Assembly: GCA_951812665.1 (NCBI GenBank)
Contig: CATOST010000053.1
Location: 1 to 47,445, forward strand
Direction of reading: 5' to 3'
DNA: 47,445 bases
Source: an uncultured Acidobacteriota bacterium
Lineage (GTDB): Bacteria; Acidobacteriota; UBA6911; RPQK01; JAJDTT01
Part shown: one piece after another, positions 34,676 through 41,971 of the stretch
Position numbering within the stretch: position 1 is the stretch's first letter
How the letters are laid out: every line of letters starts with the position of its first letter
Position numbers and translations under genes: made by a program
The notes under the pieces: generated by a model
Told to the model about the DNA's origin: nothing
The model's input: only the letters and a program-made list of their open reading frames with translations
The model's database searches: none

Positions 34676-35857
34676 ATGATCCGGCGTGAAATGACGCCCG
34701 TTCTGGTCAAGCTCTTCCAGCAGTACCCCTTTGTCACCATGACCGGACCGCGTCAATCCGGCAAGACCACGCTGTGCCGGATGGCATTTCCCCATTTGAA
34801 ATACGTGAACCTGGAAGCACCGGACCAGCGTGAATTCGCCGAATCCGACCCTCGAGGTTTCCTTGCACGGCTCGGTACCGGAGCCATCCTGGATGAGATC
34901 CAACGTGTCCCGACTCTCCCATCTTATCTTCAAGTTCTGGCCGATGAGGAAGGCCGGAGCAGTCTCTTCGTGCTCACCGGAAGCGAACAACTCAGGATCT
35001 CCGAATCCATTAGCCAGTCGTTGGCGGGACGGACGGCTCTGCTCCGTCTGCTGCCTTTTTCTCTCGCCGAGCGGGAGGAAACCGGCGCCGGCAACGCTGT
35101 GGACGACATTCTCTATTCCGGTTTCTATCCCAGGATTCACGATCGGATGTTGGAACCGCGGCAAGCTCTCGGGGACTACTTCGAGACCTATGTCGAACGT
35201 GACGTGCGCCGGATCGGGGAGATTCGCAACCTGCCGGGTTTTCGGCGGTTTGTTCGTCTGTGCGCCGGGCGCGTCGGGCAACTCGTCAATCTGGCTTCGC
35301 TGGGTGCCGATACCGGTGTCTCCCACACCACGGCGCGACACTGGATCGCCCTCCTGGAGGCCAACTACATCGTGTTTCGGCTGCCGCCGTTCCATGCCAA
35401 CATTCGGAGGCGTCTGGTCAAGTCTCCCAAACTCTACTTCTACGACGTGGGGTTGGCGAGTTATCTCATCGGCATCGAGCACGCCAGGCAGATCGCCACC
35501 CATCCCCTGCGCGGAGCGCTGTTCGAGAATGCCGTGGTGGTGGAAACTCTCAAGCATCGCTTCAACCGGGGGCGCCGTTCCAATCTGTCCTTCTTCCGAG
35601 ACAAACGGGGGTTGGAATGCGACCTGCTCTATGAGACTGGAGATGGCATCGGCGCCATCGAGGTCAAAGCCGGCGCCACGATCGCGTCCGACTATTTCCG
35701 GGCGCTCAAGCGGGTCGCCAAGGTGCTGCCTCGGATTTCCGGCAAAGCAGTGGTCTATGGGGGCGCTGACCGGCAGTTCCGGCGAGACGCCGAGGTAGCG
35801 CCGCTGGCGGATCTGCCGATGGTTCTCCGGCGTTTCGACACTCGCCACGGACCCTGA
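34676..35857 (+). CDS. second AAA_14/DUF4143 ATPase, standalone
   Basis: 393 aa from ATG 34676; TTG 34667 would add three residues. Walker A GPRQSGKTT (24-32), Walker B AILDEIQRV (Asp73, Glu74) and FVLTGSEQL form the AAA+ part. A winged-helix-like segment (VSHTTARHWIALLEANYIVF) and DUF4143 follow, with Asp316 (GLECDLLYE) and Glu329-x-Lys331 (IGAIEVKAG). It is only distantly similar to the ATPase at 27289 and has neither the hairpin upstream nor a coupled partner. Upstream TGAAA-N7-TTTCA is the only nearby inverted repeat. Confidence 0.9.
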   Translation: MIRREMTPVLVKLFQQYPFVTMTGPRQSGKTTLCRMAFPHLKYVNLEAPDQREFAESDPRGFLARLGTGAILDEIQRVPTLPSYLQVLADEEGRSSLFVLTGSEQLRISESISQSLAGRTALLRLLPFSLAEREETGAGNAVDDILYSGFYPRIHDRMLEPRQALGDYFETYVERDVRRIGEIRNLPGFRRFVRLCAGRVGQLVNLASLGADTGVSHTTARHWIALLEANYIVFRLPPFHANIRRRLVKSPKLYFYDVGLASYLIGIEHARQIATHPLRGALFENAVVVETLKHRFNRGRRSNLSFFRDKRGLECDLLYETGDGIGAIEVKAGATIASDYFRALKRVAKVLPRISGKAVVYGGADRQFRRDAEVAPLADLPMVLRRFDTRHGP

Positions 35858-35927
35858 CGTACGGTCTGCGATCCGTCAGAAACCGGTTGCTGCCAGGGAT
35901 TCTCATGAATGGTGTCAAGAAGGCGCG

Positions 35928-36299
35928 TCACGCCGTCTTCACGCCGGAATCCTCAAACCGGCGGAAGTCGGACATGTTCGTGGTCGCGATGGGGGCACCG
36001 TCGGCGAGCGCCACAGCCGCAATCATGCAGTCGATCAACGACCCACGACGCCTCCCCGAGTCATTGAATATCCGGGCGGCGACTGCAGCGTGCTCCGATG
36101 TGAAGTCACGGCGTGGTTCTATGATCGCGTCAGCCAATTTGACCTCGCGCCGTGAGAGGGGACCGCACAGGAACTCTCCCCAGGCGACCGTACTCATTGC
36201 CAGTGATTCACCTCTCCCAATCCAGTCCCGCAACTTACGGTCTTCGGGAGTCCCGACGGTCAGTGCTCGAATCAGAAAGCTGGTGTCCAAGTGGATCAT
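35928..36299 (-). CDS. vapC: VapC-like PIN-domain ribonuclease toxin
   Basis: 123 aa from ATG 36299, which overlaps the antitoxin stop codon (TGATG); a longer frame to 36362 is a shadow. The four acidic PIN residues are in place: Asp5 (MIHLDTSFLI), Glu42 (VAWGEFLCG), Asp90 (SLIDCMIAA) and Asp111 (TNMSDFRRF). VapC toxins cleave tRNA or rRNA. The gene looks intact and is paired with a VapB-type antitoxin and a visible operator. Confidence 0.92.
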   Translation of the reverse strand: MIHLDTSFLIRALTVGTPEDRKLRDWIGRGESLAMSTVAWGEFLCGPLSRREVKLADAIIEPRRDFTSEHAAVAARIFNDSGRRRGSLIDCMIAAVALADGAPIATTNMSDFRRFEDSGVKTA

Positions 36300-36580
36300 C
36301 AGAGCTTCGAAGAGAGCCGTCGACCAGCCGCGCGCCGTTCGGCCTTCAAGTCCCGCTCCCACCGACTGACATCGACGTTGCGCTCGCGCACGGAGTTCTG
36401 CAATCTATCGAGAGCGCCGAGGGCAGCCTCGTTTCCCGAATTTCCTTCCATTGCCGCAATCCGAATGGCACGCCGCAATACTTCGGTCTTCGATACCCTC
36501 CAGCGTTTCGCCAGTGTTTCCAGAGTGCGCACGGAGCCGACGTCCAGCGAGTACGTCGATTTGATGGTGGGTATGGCCAT
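36299..36580 (-). CDS. vapB: VapB-type antitoxin (ribbon-helix-helix)
   Basis: 93 aa. The N-terminal third fits a ribbon-helix-helix DNA-binding fold (STYSLDVGSVRTLETLAKRW then VSKTEVLRRAIRIAA). The basic C-terminal tail (RWERDLKAERRAAGRR) would neutralise VapC. The start codon lies within one of the two TATGGCCATA boxes, consistent with autorepression. It is coupled to vapC by a one-base stop/start overlap. Confidence 0.85.
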   Translation of the reverse strand: MAIPTIKSTYSLDVGSVRTLETLAKRWRVSKTEVLRRAIRIAAMEGNSGNEAALGALDRLQNSVRERNVDVSRWERDLKAERRAAGRRLSSKL

Positions 36581-36600
36581 ACCGGTATAGTATGGCCATA
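36572..36600. promoter_or_regulatory. twin-palindrome operator of the vapBC operon
   Basis: The self-complementary decamer TATGGCCATA occurs at 36572-36581 and 36591-36600, with centres 19 bp apart. CCGGTATAG lies between, and the inner side of the first box carries ACCGGT. The first copy covers the vapB start codon. Two identical palindromes about two helical turns apart are what a dimeric ribbon-helix-helix repressor would bind cooperatively. Confidence 0.65.
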
Positions 36601-36910
36601 TCAGGTCCGTGTCAATCTCTCGACCGGCAGGTGGGTCTCAGCTTTGGAACAAGGCAACCGCAGCTTTTCGGATCCGACCGCGCCAGGAATTGCTCAGGAG
36701 ACGAGAAACCTTGTTTGTCTCTTGTGGGATTCGCCTGCAACATCGTTCTGCCCTGATCATTCCGCGCCGTCCCTCACGCCGCTTGGTGGAATGAGTCGAT
36801 CCCAACAGCTTCTCGACGAGACGAGCCGGTAGTGCCGCACGGAGGGACAGTGTTCCTACTCGTACCCGCCACCACGATTTCCCATTTGGGTTCGGTATCG
36901 CGGCCGTGGA
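36601..36910. other. 310-bp interval without a supported gene
   Basis: Short open frames exist here, but none has a ribosome site, domain or plausible composition. The interval separates the vapBC operator from the end of the DUF2283 gene. The only structure noted is the outward-facing vapB promoter region at its left edge. Confidence 0.5.
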
Positions 36911-37126
36911 TCAACTGACCTTGTAAGCGCGAACGGGCAGTGCTTCCGTCTCCAGCGTCGACAGGTCGAGACGCTTGGAAGCATGATCAATGTCGAAACC
37001 CACGACCTCGCCATGGGCATCGAGATCAACGTTGAGTCCTCCGGCAACTTCTCGGGTCTCGGTACCGGGTACGGGTTTGAATTCTACGTAAAGGCTGTCG
37101 GTTTCGGGATAGTAGTGCAGTTTCAT
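36911..37126 (-). CDS. DUF2283 family protein
   Basis: 71 aa, close to full family length. It shows the DUF2283 pattern MKLHYYPETDSLYVEF, then GLNVDLDAHGEVVGFDIDHA, a short beta-rich fold. Its start overlaps the stop of the upstream 88-aa gene by 4 bp (ATGA). DUF2283 genes frequently sit in two-gene units resembling toxin-antitoxin pairs. The activity is not known. Confidence 0.88.
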   Translation of the reverse strand: MKLHYYPETDSLYVEFKPVPGTETREVAGGLNVDLDAHGEVVGFDIDHASKRLDLSTLETEALPVRAYKVS

Positions 37127-37389
37127 GGCTCTTCCTCTCGAAAACCGCGATCGAAAAACGCATTATGAATCGTTTCTCCGTCTTCCAGGGTGACGACTCG
37201 AAGTATACGGGAAGCCCCTACGCCTGGACGGGTGACTCTACCCCAGAAGCGGATACGGCCGTCGGGTTGCCTCTGGCGTCGAATTGGTGCGGCGACGATA
37301 TCGACACACCATTGGGGATCGATGTAGGGGCGCTTGCGTCGAACTTGTTCCCGGAAGTAGCGCGTCGTCTTCATTTGGTGATCCGACAT
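37123..37389 (-). CDS. small basic protein paired with DUF2283 (DUF4258-like)
   Basis: 88 aa, or 83 from ATG 37374. Basic N terminus (TRYFREQVRRKRPYIDPQW), then a compact beta core with RIRFWGRV, ILRVVTLEDGETIHNAFFDR. The size, basic charge and obligatory partner recall RelE-fold-like or DUF4258 toxins, but I cannot assign the family with certainty. It is translationally coupled to the DUF2283 gene and lies in a region with other toxin-antitoxin genes. Confidence 0.75.
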   Translation of the reverse strand: MSDHQMKTTRYFREQVRRKRPYIDPQWCVDIVAAPIRRQRQPDGRIRFWGRVTRPGVGASRILRVVTLEDGETIHNAFFDRGFREEEP

Positions 37390-37464
37390 GGCCGAGGAAT
37401 CTTGCCATTGGATCAGCGAACCCGTTCGCCGAAGCCATACGGCCGGCGCCTTAGCGGCTCTCTG

Positions 37465-38601
37465 TTACAGCTTCTCGACGAGACGAGCCAGCAGGGCCGC
37501 GCGGGCGGGCAGGGCCTCCAATTCGATGTGCTCGTGCAGGGCGTGGGCGCCGTCTCCGTCCACGCCCAGGCCGTCCAGCGTGGGGACGCCCAGTGCAGCG
37601 CTGTAACTGCCGTCGCTTCCCCCTCCGGTCTCTCCCTCTTCCAGGTCGAGACCCAACTCGGCCCCGATCTCGCGGGCCTGATCGAAGAGTTGCTGTCCGC
37701 CCTCGCCCTTGATCATGGGAGGCCGGTTGATCCCTCCCGTGACCTCCAGCCGGATCTCCGGGTGCCTCGGCTTCAGGGCGTGCAGCGCATCCTCGACCCG
37801 GTGACCCTCCTCCACGGTCCGGAACCGAAAGTCGATGGTCGCTTTGGCGAACTCGGGAATCACGTTGTCCCGGGTTCCGCCCTCCGCCATGGTCACATGG
37901 ACCGAGGTCTCCAGACGGCTGGAGGCGAGTCCGTGAATCGCCTCGATCTGGTGGGCCAACTCCCGGACGGCGTTCACTCCCCGCTCCGGCTCCACTCCGG
38001 CGTGGGCGGACCGGCCATGGATCTTCATAGCCGCCATGCCGGCTCCTTTTCGAAACGTCTTCAGGACGCCTCCGGGCAGGGGAGGCTCGGTCACCAACAC
38101 CAGGTCGCTCTCGCGGCTGAATTCCTCGATCAATTCCCGGCTGGCGTCGCTGCCCGTCTCTTCGTCCGTGGTGTAGAGGAACCGCACCTTCCGGTTGGGT
38201 CGAATCCATCCGCGAGAGATGAATTCCTGGATCTTCAGGGTGGCCGTCACTCCGGCCTTCATGTCGAAGATTCCGGGTCCGTGGATCCTCCCCTCTTCGA
38301 TCCGAAAGGGCATCCGCTCCAAGCTCCCCTGGGGCCAGACCGTGTCCACATGGCAGAGCACCAGGATCCGGCCACCGCCGCCCTCGCCCCATTCGGTCCA
38401 GACGATATTTCCCACGTCTTCTCTGGGAATGATCCGCGGCTCCAGGCCACAGCTCCTCACCTGGCCGGCGAGGAAGGACACCAACTCGTCCACCAGCGCC
38501 TTGTCCGTAGAGGGACTCTCCAGTTCCACCAGCTTACGGAGCAGCTCCACCGTGGAGTCCCGGTCCGCTTCGAAGGCTCTCAGCAACTCATTCCTCGTCA
38601 T
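37465..38601 (-). CDS. M20 family metallopeptidase (ArgE/DapE/CPG2-type)
   Basis: 378 aa from ATG 38601, preceded by GGAGGG; the longer frame to 38634 lacks this. Di-zinc site residues are visible: His84 and Asp86 (LCHVDTVWP), bridging Asp113 (GIFDMKAG), Glu147 and Glu148 (TDEETGS), Glu172 (VTEPPLP) and a C-terminal His (ALHEHIE). The dimerisation domain contains HGRSAHAG. It starts inside the last 14 bp of the dapF-like gene. A desuccinylase (DapE) role would fit that neighbour, but a carboxypeptidase G2-like activity is equally compatible. Confidence 0.9.
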   Translation of the reverse strand: MTRNELLRAFEADRDSTVELLRKLVELESPSTDKALVDELVSFLAGQVRSCGLEPRIIPREDVGNIVWTEWGEGGGGRILVLCHVDTVWPQGSLERMPFRIEEGRIHGPGIFDMKAGVTATLKIQEFISRGWIRPNRKVRFLYTTDEETGSDASRELIEEFSRESDLVLVTEPPLPGGVLKTFRKGAGMAAMKIHGRSAHAGVEPERGVNAVRELAHQIEAIHGLASSRLETSVHVTMAEGGTRDNVIPEFAKATIDFRFRTVEEGHRVEDALHALKPRHPEIRLEVTGGINRPPMIKGEGGQQLFDQAREIGAELGLDLEEGETGGGSDGSYSAALGVPTLDGLGVDGDGAHALHEHIELEALPARAALLARLVEKL

Positions 38602-39448
38602 CTTCCCTCCAGTCGTAGTGGACGTCTCCGACAAATTCGACCCGCCCCGTCAAACGAACCTCTTCTCCCGGCTGCCACGCCACCTCCTGCTCCCCGGTCC
38701 GGGTCCCGACGCGAACCGGAGATCCGACTCTTCCGGTGTGGATGGCGGCGACCGCGGCTCCACTGCAACCGGTGCCGGACGAATGAGTCGGCCCGACACC
38801 TCTCTCCCAGATCCGCACGTCGAGGCGCCGCGGCCCTGTCACCCGGACGAAGCTCACGTTGGTCCGCTCGGGAAAGGCGGGATGCACCTCGAGAGCCGAC
38901 CCCAGGCGCCGGAATTCGGCGTCCCGGGGCAGAGTGGAGACGAAGACCACGCACTGGGGATTGCCCACTGACAGAGCCGTAACCGTCACTGGGGCGGATT
39001 CCACCTGCAGCGGGTGGTCCACGACCTGGGACAATTCCTCTTCCAGGCGAATCGGAATCTCCTCAGGAATGAAGGCAGGCCGCCCCAATGAGGACCGGTA
39101 GCGCCAAGAGGATTCGTCGTTTTCCAGGAGGTGATGTCCCTTGACCCCGGAGAGGGTCTCGAGACTCAAGTTCGCATTCTGGGACAAACCCCGGTGATGG
39201 ACGAAGGCGCCGGCGCACCGGCATCCATTTCCCGACATGGCCGCCTCGCTGCCGTCCGGGTTGAAGATCCGGATTCGGAAGCGGTCCTTCCCCCCCGGCT
39301 CGACGAAGACGCACCCGTCGCCGCCGATCCCGAAGTGACGCCGGCAGATGTCCCGGGTCAACGCGGCCGCTCTCCGGCGGGTCAGATCGCTTTCCCGGAT
39401 CACCAGGTAGTCGTTGCCGTAGGACTGGTACTTGGAGGCCGCGATCAT
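38588..39448 (-). CDS. dapF: diaminopimelate epimerase-like protein with both catalytic Cys replaced by Ser
   Basis: 286 aa from ATG 39448, where the family N terminus begins (KYQSYGNDYLVI); the upstream extension of the frame is a shadow. Conserved parts include FGIGGDGCVFVE, IFNPDGSEAAM and VGNPQCVVFV. In DapF the two active cysteines lie in MCGNG and ACGTG. Here these read MSGNG (Ser72) and SSGTG (Ser224), with new cysteines four residues downstream at 76 and 228. The protein may be a lineage variant, a racemase for another substrate, or inactive in classical epimerisation. Operon neighbours are phosphomannomutase and an M20 peptidase. Confidence 0.88.
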   Translation of the reverse strand: MIAASKYQSYGNDYLVIRESDLTRRRAAALTRDICRRHFGIGGDGCVFVEPGGKDRFRIRIFNPDGSEAAMSGNGCRCAGAFVHHRGLSQNANLSLETLSGVKGHHLLENDESSWRYRSSLGRPAFIPEEIPIRLEEELSQVVDHPLQVESAPVTVTALSVGNPQCVVFVSTLPRDAEFRRLGSALEVHPAFPERTNVSFVRVTGPRRLDVRIWERGVGPTHSSGTGCSGAAVAAIHTGRVGSPVRVGTRTGEQEVAWQPGEEVRLTGRVEFVGDVHYDWREDDEE

Positions 39449-39464
39449 GGAGGCGTTCGCCGCC

Positions 39465-40829
39465 TCAGCTCGCGTGGATCCCACTGCTGAGTTCCTCCAA
39501 CTTTCCCTGGACCAGATTCTGGATCTCCTCCAGCCTTTCCGGGGAGTCCGCCTCGAAACGGAGCACCAGGACGGGTTGCGTATTGGAGGCGCGCACCAGT
39601 CCCCAGCCGTCCGGAAAGACGATTCGCACGCCGTCCACGTCCACCGTCTCGTAGTTTCGGGAAAAGTAGGATTGAGCCACGCCGACAATGCGGAACTTGA
39701 GGTCCTCGGGGCAGTCCATCCGGATCTCGGGAGTGCTGAAAGTCGGCGGCACGTCTTCCAGCAGTTGCGATAGCCGTCGCCCGGTCGTCGCGAGGATCTC
39801 CAAGAGCCGGGCTCCCGCGTAGATGGCGTCATCGTAGCCGAAGTAGCGGTCGGCGAAGAACATGTGGCCGCTCATCTCGCCGCCCAGGACCGCCCCTTCC
39901 TCCTTCATCTTGGCCTTGATGAGGGAGTGGCCGGCCTTCCACATGACGGCTCTTCCGCCGCGGGCCTCGATGTCCTGGTACAGGCTCTTGGAGCATTTCA
40001 CCTCGGCCACGAACGTGGTGCCGGGCCGCCGCTCCAGGATCTCCCGGGCGTAGATCATCATCAGCTGATCGCCCCAGAGGATCCCCCCTTCGTCATCCAC
40101 GACCCCGATCCGGTCGGTGTCGCCGTCGAAAGCGATTCCCAGATCGGCCCCGCCCGAGTGGACGGCCTGCATCAGGTCTTGCAGGTTCTCCACGACAGTG
40201 GGGTCGGGGTGGTGGTTGGGAAATCGGCCGTCCGGTTCCGAGTAGAGCTCCCGGACCTCACAACCCAGATCGGAATAGATGGCGGGCGCCACCAGACCGG
40301 CGGTCCCGTTGCCCGAATCGACGACGACCTTCAATCGTTTCCCCAAGCGCGGAATCCGCTCCTGGATGTGCCGACGGTAATCTTCCATCAGGGATGCCGT
40401 TTCCAGACTGCCTTCGCCGGCAGCGAAGTCGGCCGCTTCGATGATCCTCCGGACCTTCCGGATCTCGGCGCCGTAGATGGTGCCGGTCCCCAGTGCGATC
40501 TTGAAGCCGTTGTACTCGGGAGGATTGTGACTCCCAGTGATCATCACTCCCGCCTCCGGCCCCAACCGGTGCAGCGAATAGTAGAGCAGGGGAGTGGGAC
40601 AGACCCCGATGTCGATGACCGTCAGGCCGGTTCGTGTCAATCCCCGGGCCAAGGCGTCCCGGAGCCGCGTCGAACTCAGCCGGACGTCCCGTCCCAACGT
40701 GACACGAGCGGCGCCGTGCCGGACGAAGTAGGTGCCCAGGCCGCGGCCCAGCGTTTCAACCGAATCGTCCGCCAGATCGGTATCCGCGATTCCCCGAATG
40801 TCGTATTCTCGAAACAGCTCTGGGTTCAT
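39465..40829 (-). CDS. phosphomannomutase/phosphoglucomutase
   Basis: 454 aa, the normal length for the AlgC/ManB type. Phosphoserine loop MITGSHNPPEYNGFK (Ser100), Mg loop DGDTDR (235-240), sugar-specificity loop GGEMSGH (317-322 region) and phosphate-binding RASNTQPVLVLRFE are all present. It interconverts hexose 6- and 1-phosphates for cell-surface glycan precursors. It is followed downstream by the DapF-like gene (16-bp gap) and preceded by the PGI/PMI gene (17-bp gap), making a compact operon. Confidence 0.95.
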   Translation of the reverse strand: MNPELFREYDIRGIADTDLADDSVETLGRGLGTYFVRHGAARVTLGRDVRLSSTRLRDALARGLTRTGLTVIDIGVCPTPLLYYSLHRLGPEAGVMITGSHNPPEYNGFKIALGTGTIYGAEIRKVRRIIEAADFAAGEGSLETASLMEDYRRHIQERIPRLGKRLKVVVDSGNGTAGLVAPAIYSDLGCEVRELYSEPDGRFPNHHPDPTVVENLQDLMQAVHSGGADLGIAFDGDTDRIGVVDDEGGILWGDQLMMIYAREILERRPGTTFVAEVKCSKSLYQDIEARGGRAVMWKAGHSLIKAKMKEEGAVLGGEMSGHMFFADRYFGYDDAIYAGARLLEILATTGRRLSQLLEDVPPTFSTPEIRMDCPEDLKFRIVGVAQSYFSRNYETVDVDGVRIVFPDGWGLVRASNTQPVLVLRFEADSPERLEEIQNLVQGKLEELSSGIHAS

Positions 40830-40846
40830 CGAGTCTCCCGTATCCG

Positions 40847-41926
40847 CTAACTTGTTTCCGAGGTTCCCGACAGCTCGGTCTTGAGCTCGTCGATGGCCGC
40901 CACCGGGCTGGGGTCCTCACCGTTGAGGAGCCCGAGGTAGACGCTGGCGTAGTCGCCCAACAGAAGCAGCATCAACAATCGGTCCAGCCAACTGCTGCCT
41001 TCGGTCCAGTACTCCAGCGTGGTCCCGGAACGCCGGGAGAGGAACCTCCGGGTCCAATCCAATCGGAGTTGGATCCTGGGATGGTCCTCCGGATCCCTCA
41101 GGAAAACCGGAAGTATACGCTCCAACAGATCCGCGGGATGTTTCCATCCCACGACCTCATTGTGATTCATTTCGGGAAGGGCCCTCCAGCAGGAGAGCTG
41201 TTTTCCATTTTCCGCGAACTGGCCGCACCACCGGCGGGCCACCAGTTCCAACCGGTCCTGGCTCCCATAGACGAAGGGAATTTTACCGTGAAGAACTTGG
41301 GCCGCCTGCTTGGCCGGGTTGGTGGAAGTGTCCTGATCGGGACCGTAGGCCCGGATCCTGTCCCGGACCCAATCCAGACATTGCGCCAGTTCCCGGTCGC
41401 GACTCGGAATCAGAGACAGGCGGCTCAGGATCGCCAGACAGGGAAACGAAAGAAAGCCCAGGGCCGATCGGGGTGGCTGGCCGCCGGGAATCCGGGCCCA
41501 CGGGTGTCCATGCTCCCGGGCCAGGCGAGCCAGGGTGCCGCCCGAAGAGATACAGACGATGGGGGCTCCCGCGGCATGAGCGGCCTGGAAGGCCGACACC
41601 GTCTCCTCCGTATTGCCCGAGTAGCTGCAGAGCAGAGACAGGGTCCCGGGACCCACGAACCCCGGCGCGCCGTAGTTGCGGTTCACCCACAGCGGCACCT
41701 TCAGCTCCCGGCCCAGAATCATTTGCAGGAAGTCGCCGGAGGCCGCCGAACCTCCCATCCCGCTGACCGTCACCGACCGGACACCGGCGGGAAGGGTGGG
41801 TAGATCGATCTGGTTCCCGATCTTCAGAGCCTGGTCCAGCTGGCAGTCGAACCGGCCCAGGTAGCCGAGCATGTCCTGAGAATCCCGGCGCCGGATCTCA
41901 CGCGAATCGTCTAGAATCTGGTTCAT
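40847..41926 (-). CDS. bifunctional phosphoglucose/phosphomannose isomerase
   Basis: 359 aa. Two SIS domains: VSGMGGSAASGDF and CSYSGNTEETVS in the first, and a second with HGKIPFVYGS. The family-specific motifs PPRSALGF and LPEMNHNEVVGW, which carry the catalytic Glu and His, are intact. It converts fructose 6-phosphate to glucose 6-phosphate and mannose 6-phosphate, and with the adjacent phosphomannomutase forms a sugar-nucleotide supply unit. Confidence 0.94.
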   Translation of the reverse strand: MNQILDDSREIRRRDSQDMLGYLGRFDCQLDQALKIGNQIDLPTLPAGVRSVTVSGMGGSAASGDFLQMILGRELKVPLWVNRNYGAPGFVGPGTLSLLCSYSGNTEETVSAFQAAHAAGAPIVCISSGGTLARLAREHGHPWARIPGGQPPRSALGFLSFPCLAILSRLSLIPSRDRELAQCLDWVRDRIRAYGPDQDTSTNPAKQAAQVLHGKIPFVYGSQDRLELVARRWCGQFAENGKQLSCWRALPEMNHNEVVGWKHPADLLERILPVFLRDPEDHPRIQLRLDWTRRFLSRRSGTTLEYWTEGSSWLDRLLMLLLLGDYASVYLGLLNGEDPSPVAAIDELKTELSGTSETS

Positions 41927-41971
41927 CCCGGCCGGTCTCCCTGCGCAAGAGCCCCCTCTGTCTCAGGGCTG

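Noticed and set aside
34481..35848. 455-codon open frame on the minus strand
   Set aside because: Antisense to the second DUF4143 ATPase, which has clear Walker motifs.
37165..38982. 605-codon open frame on the plus strand
   Set aside because: It is antisense to the M20 peptidase and DapF genes, which have full motifs; its composition is that of a high-GC shadow frame.
39448..39832. Upstream 128-codon extension of the DapF-like frame
   Set aside because: It lies antiparallel within the phosphomannomutase coding region in another frame and the family N terminus begins exactly at ATG 39448.
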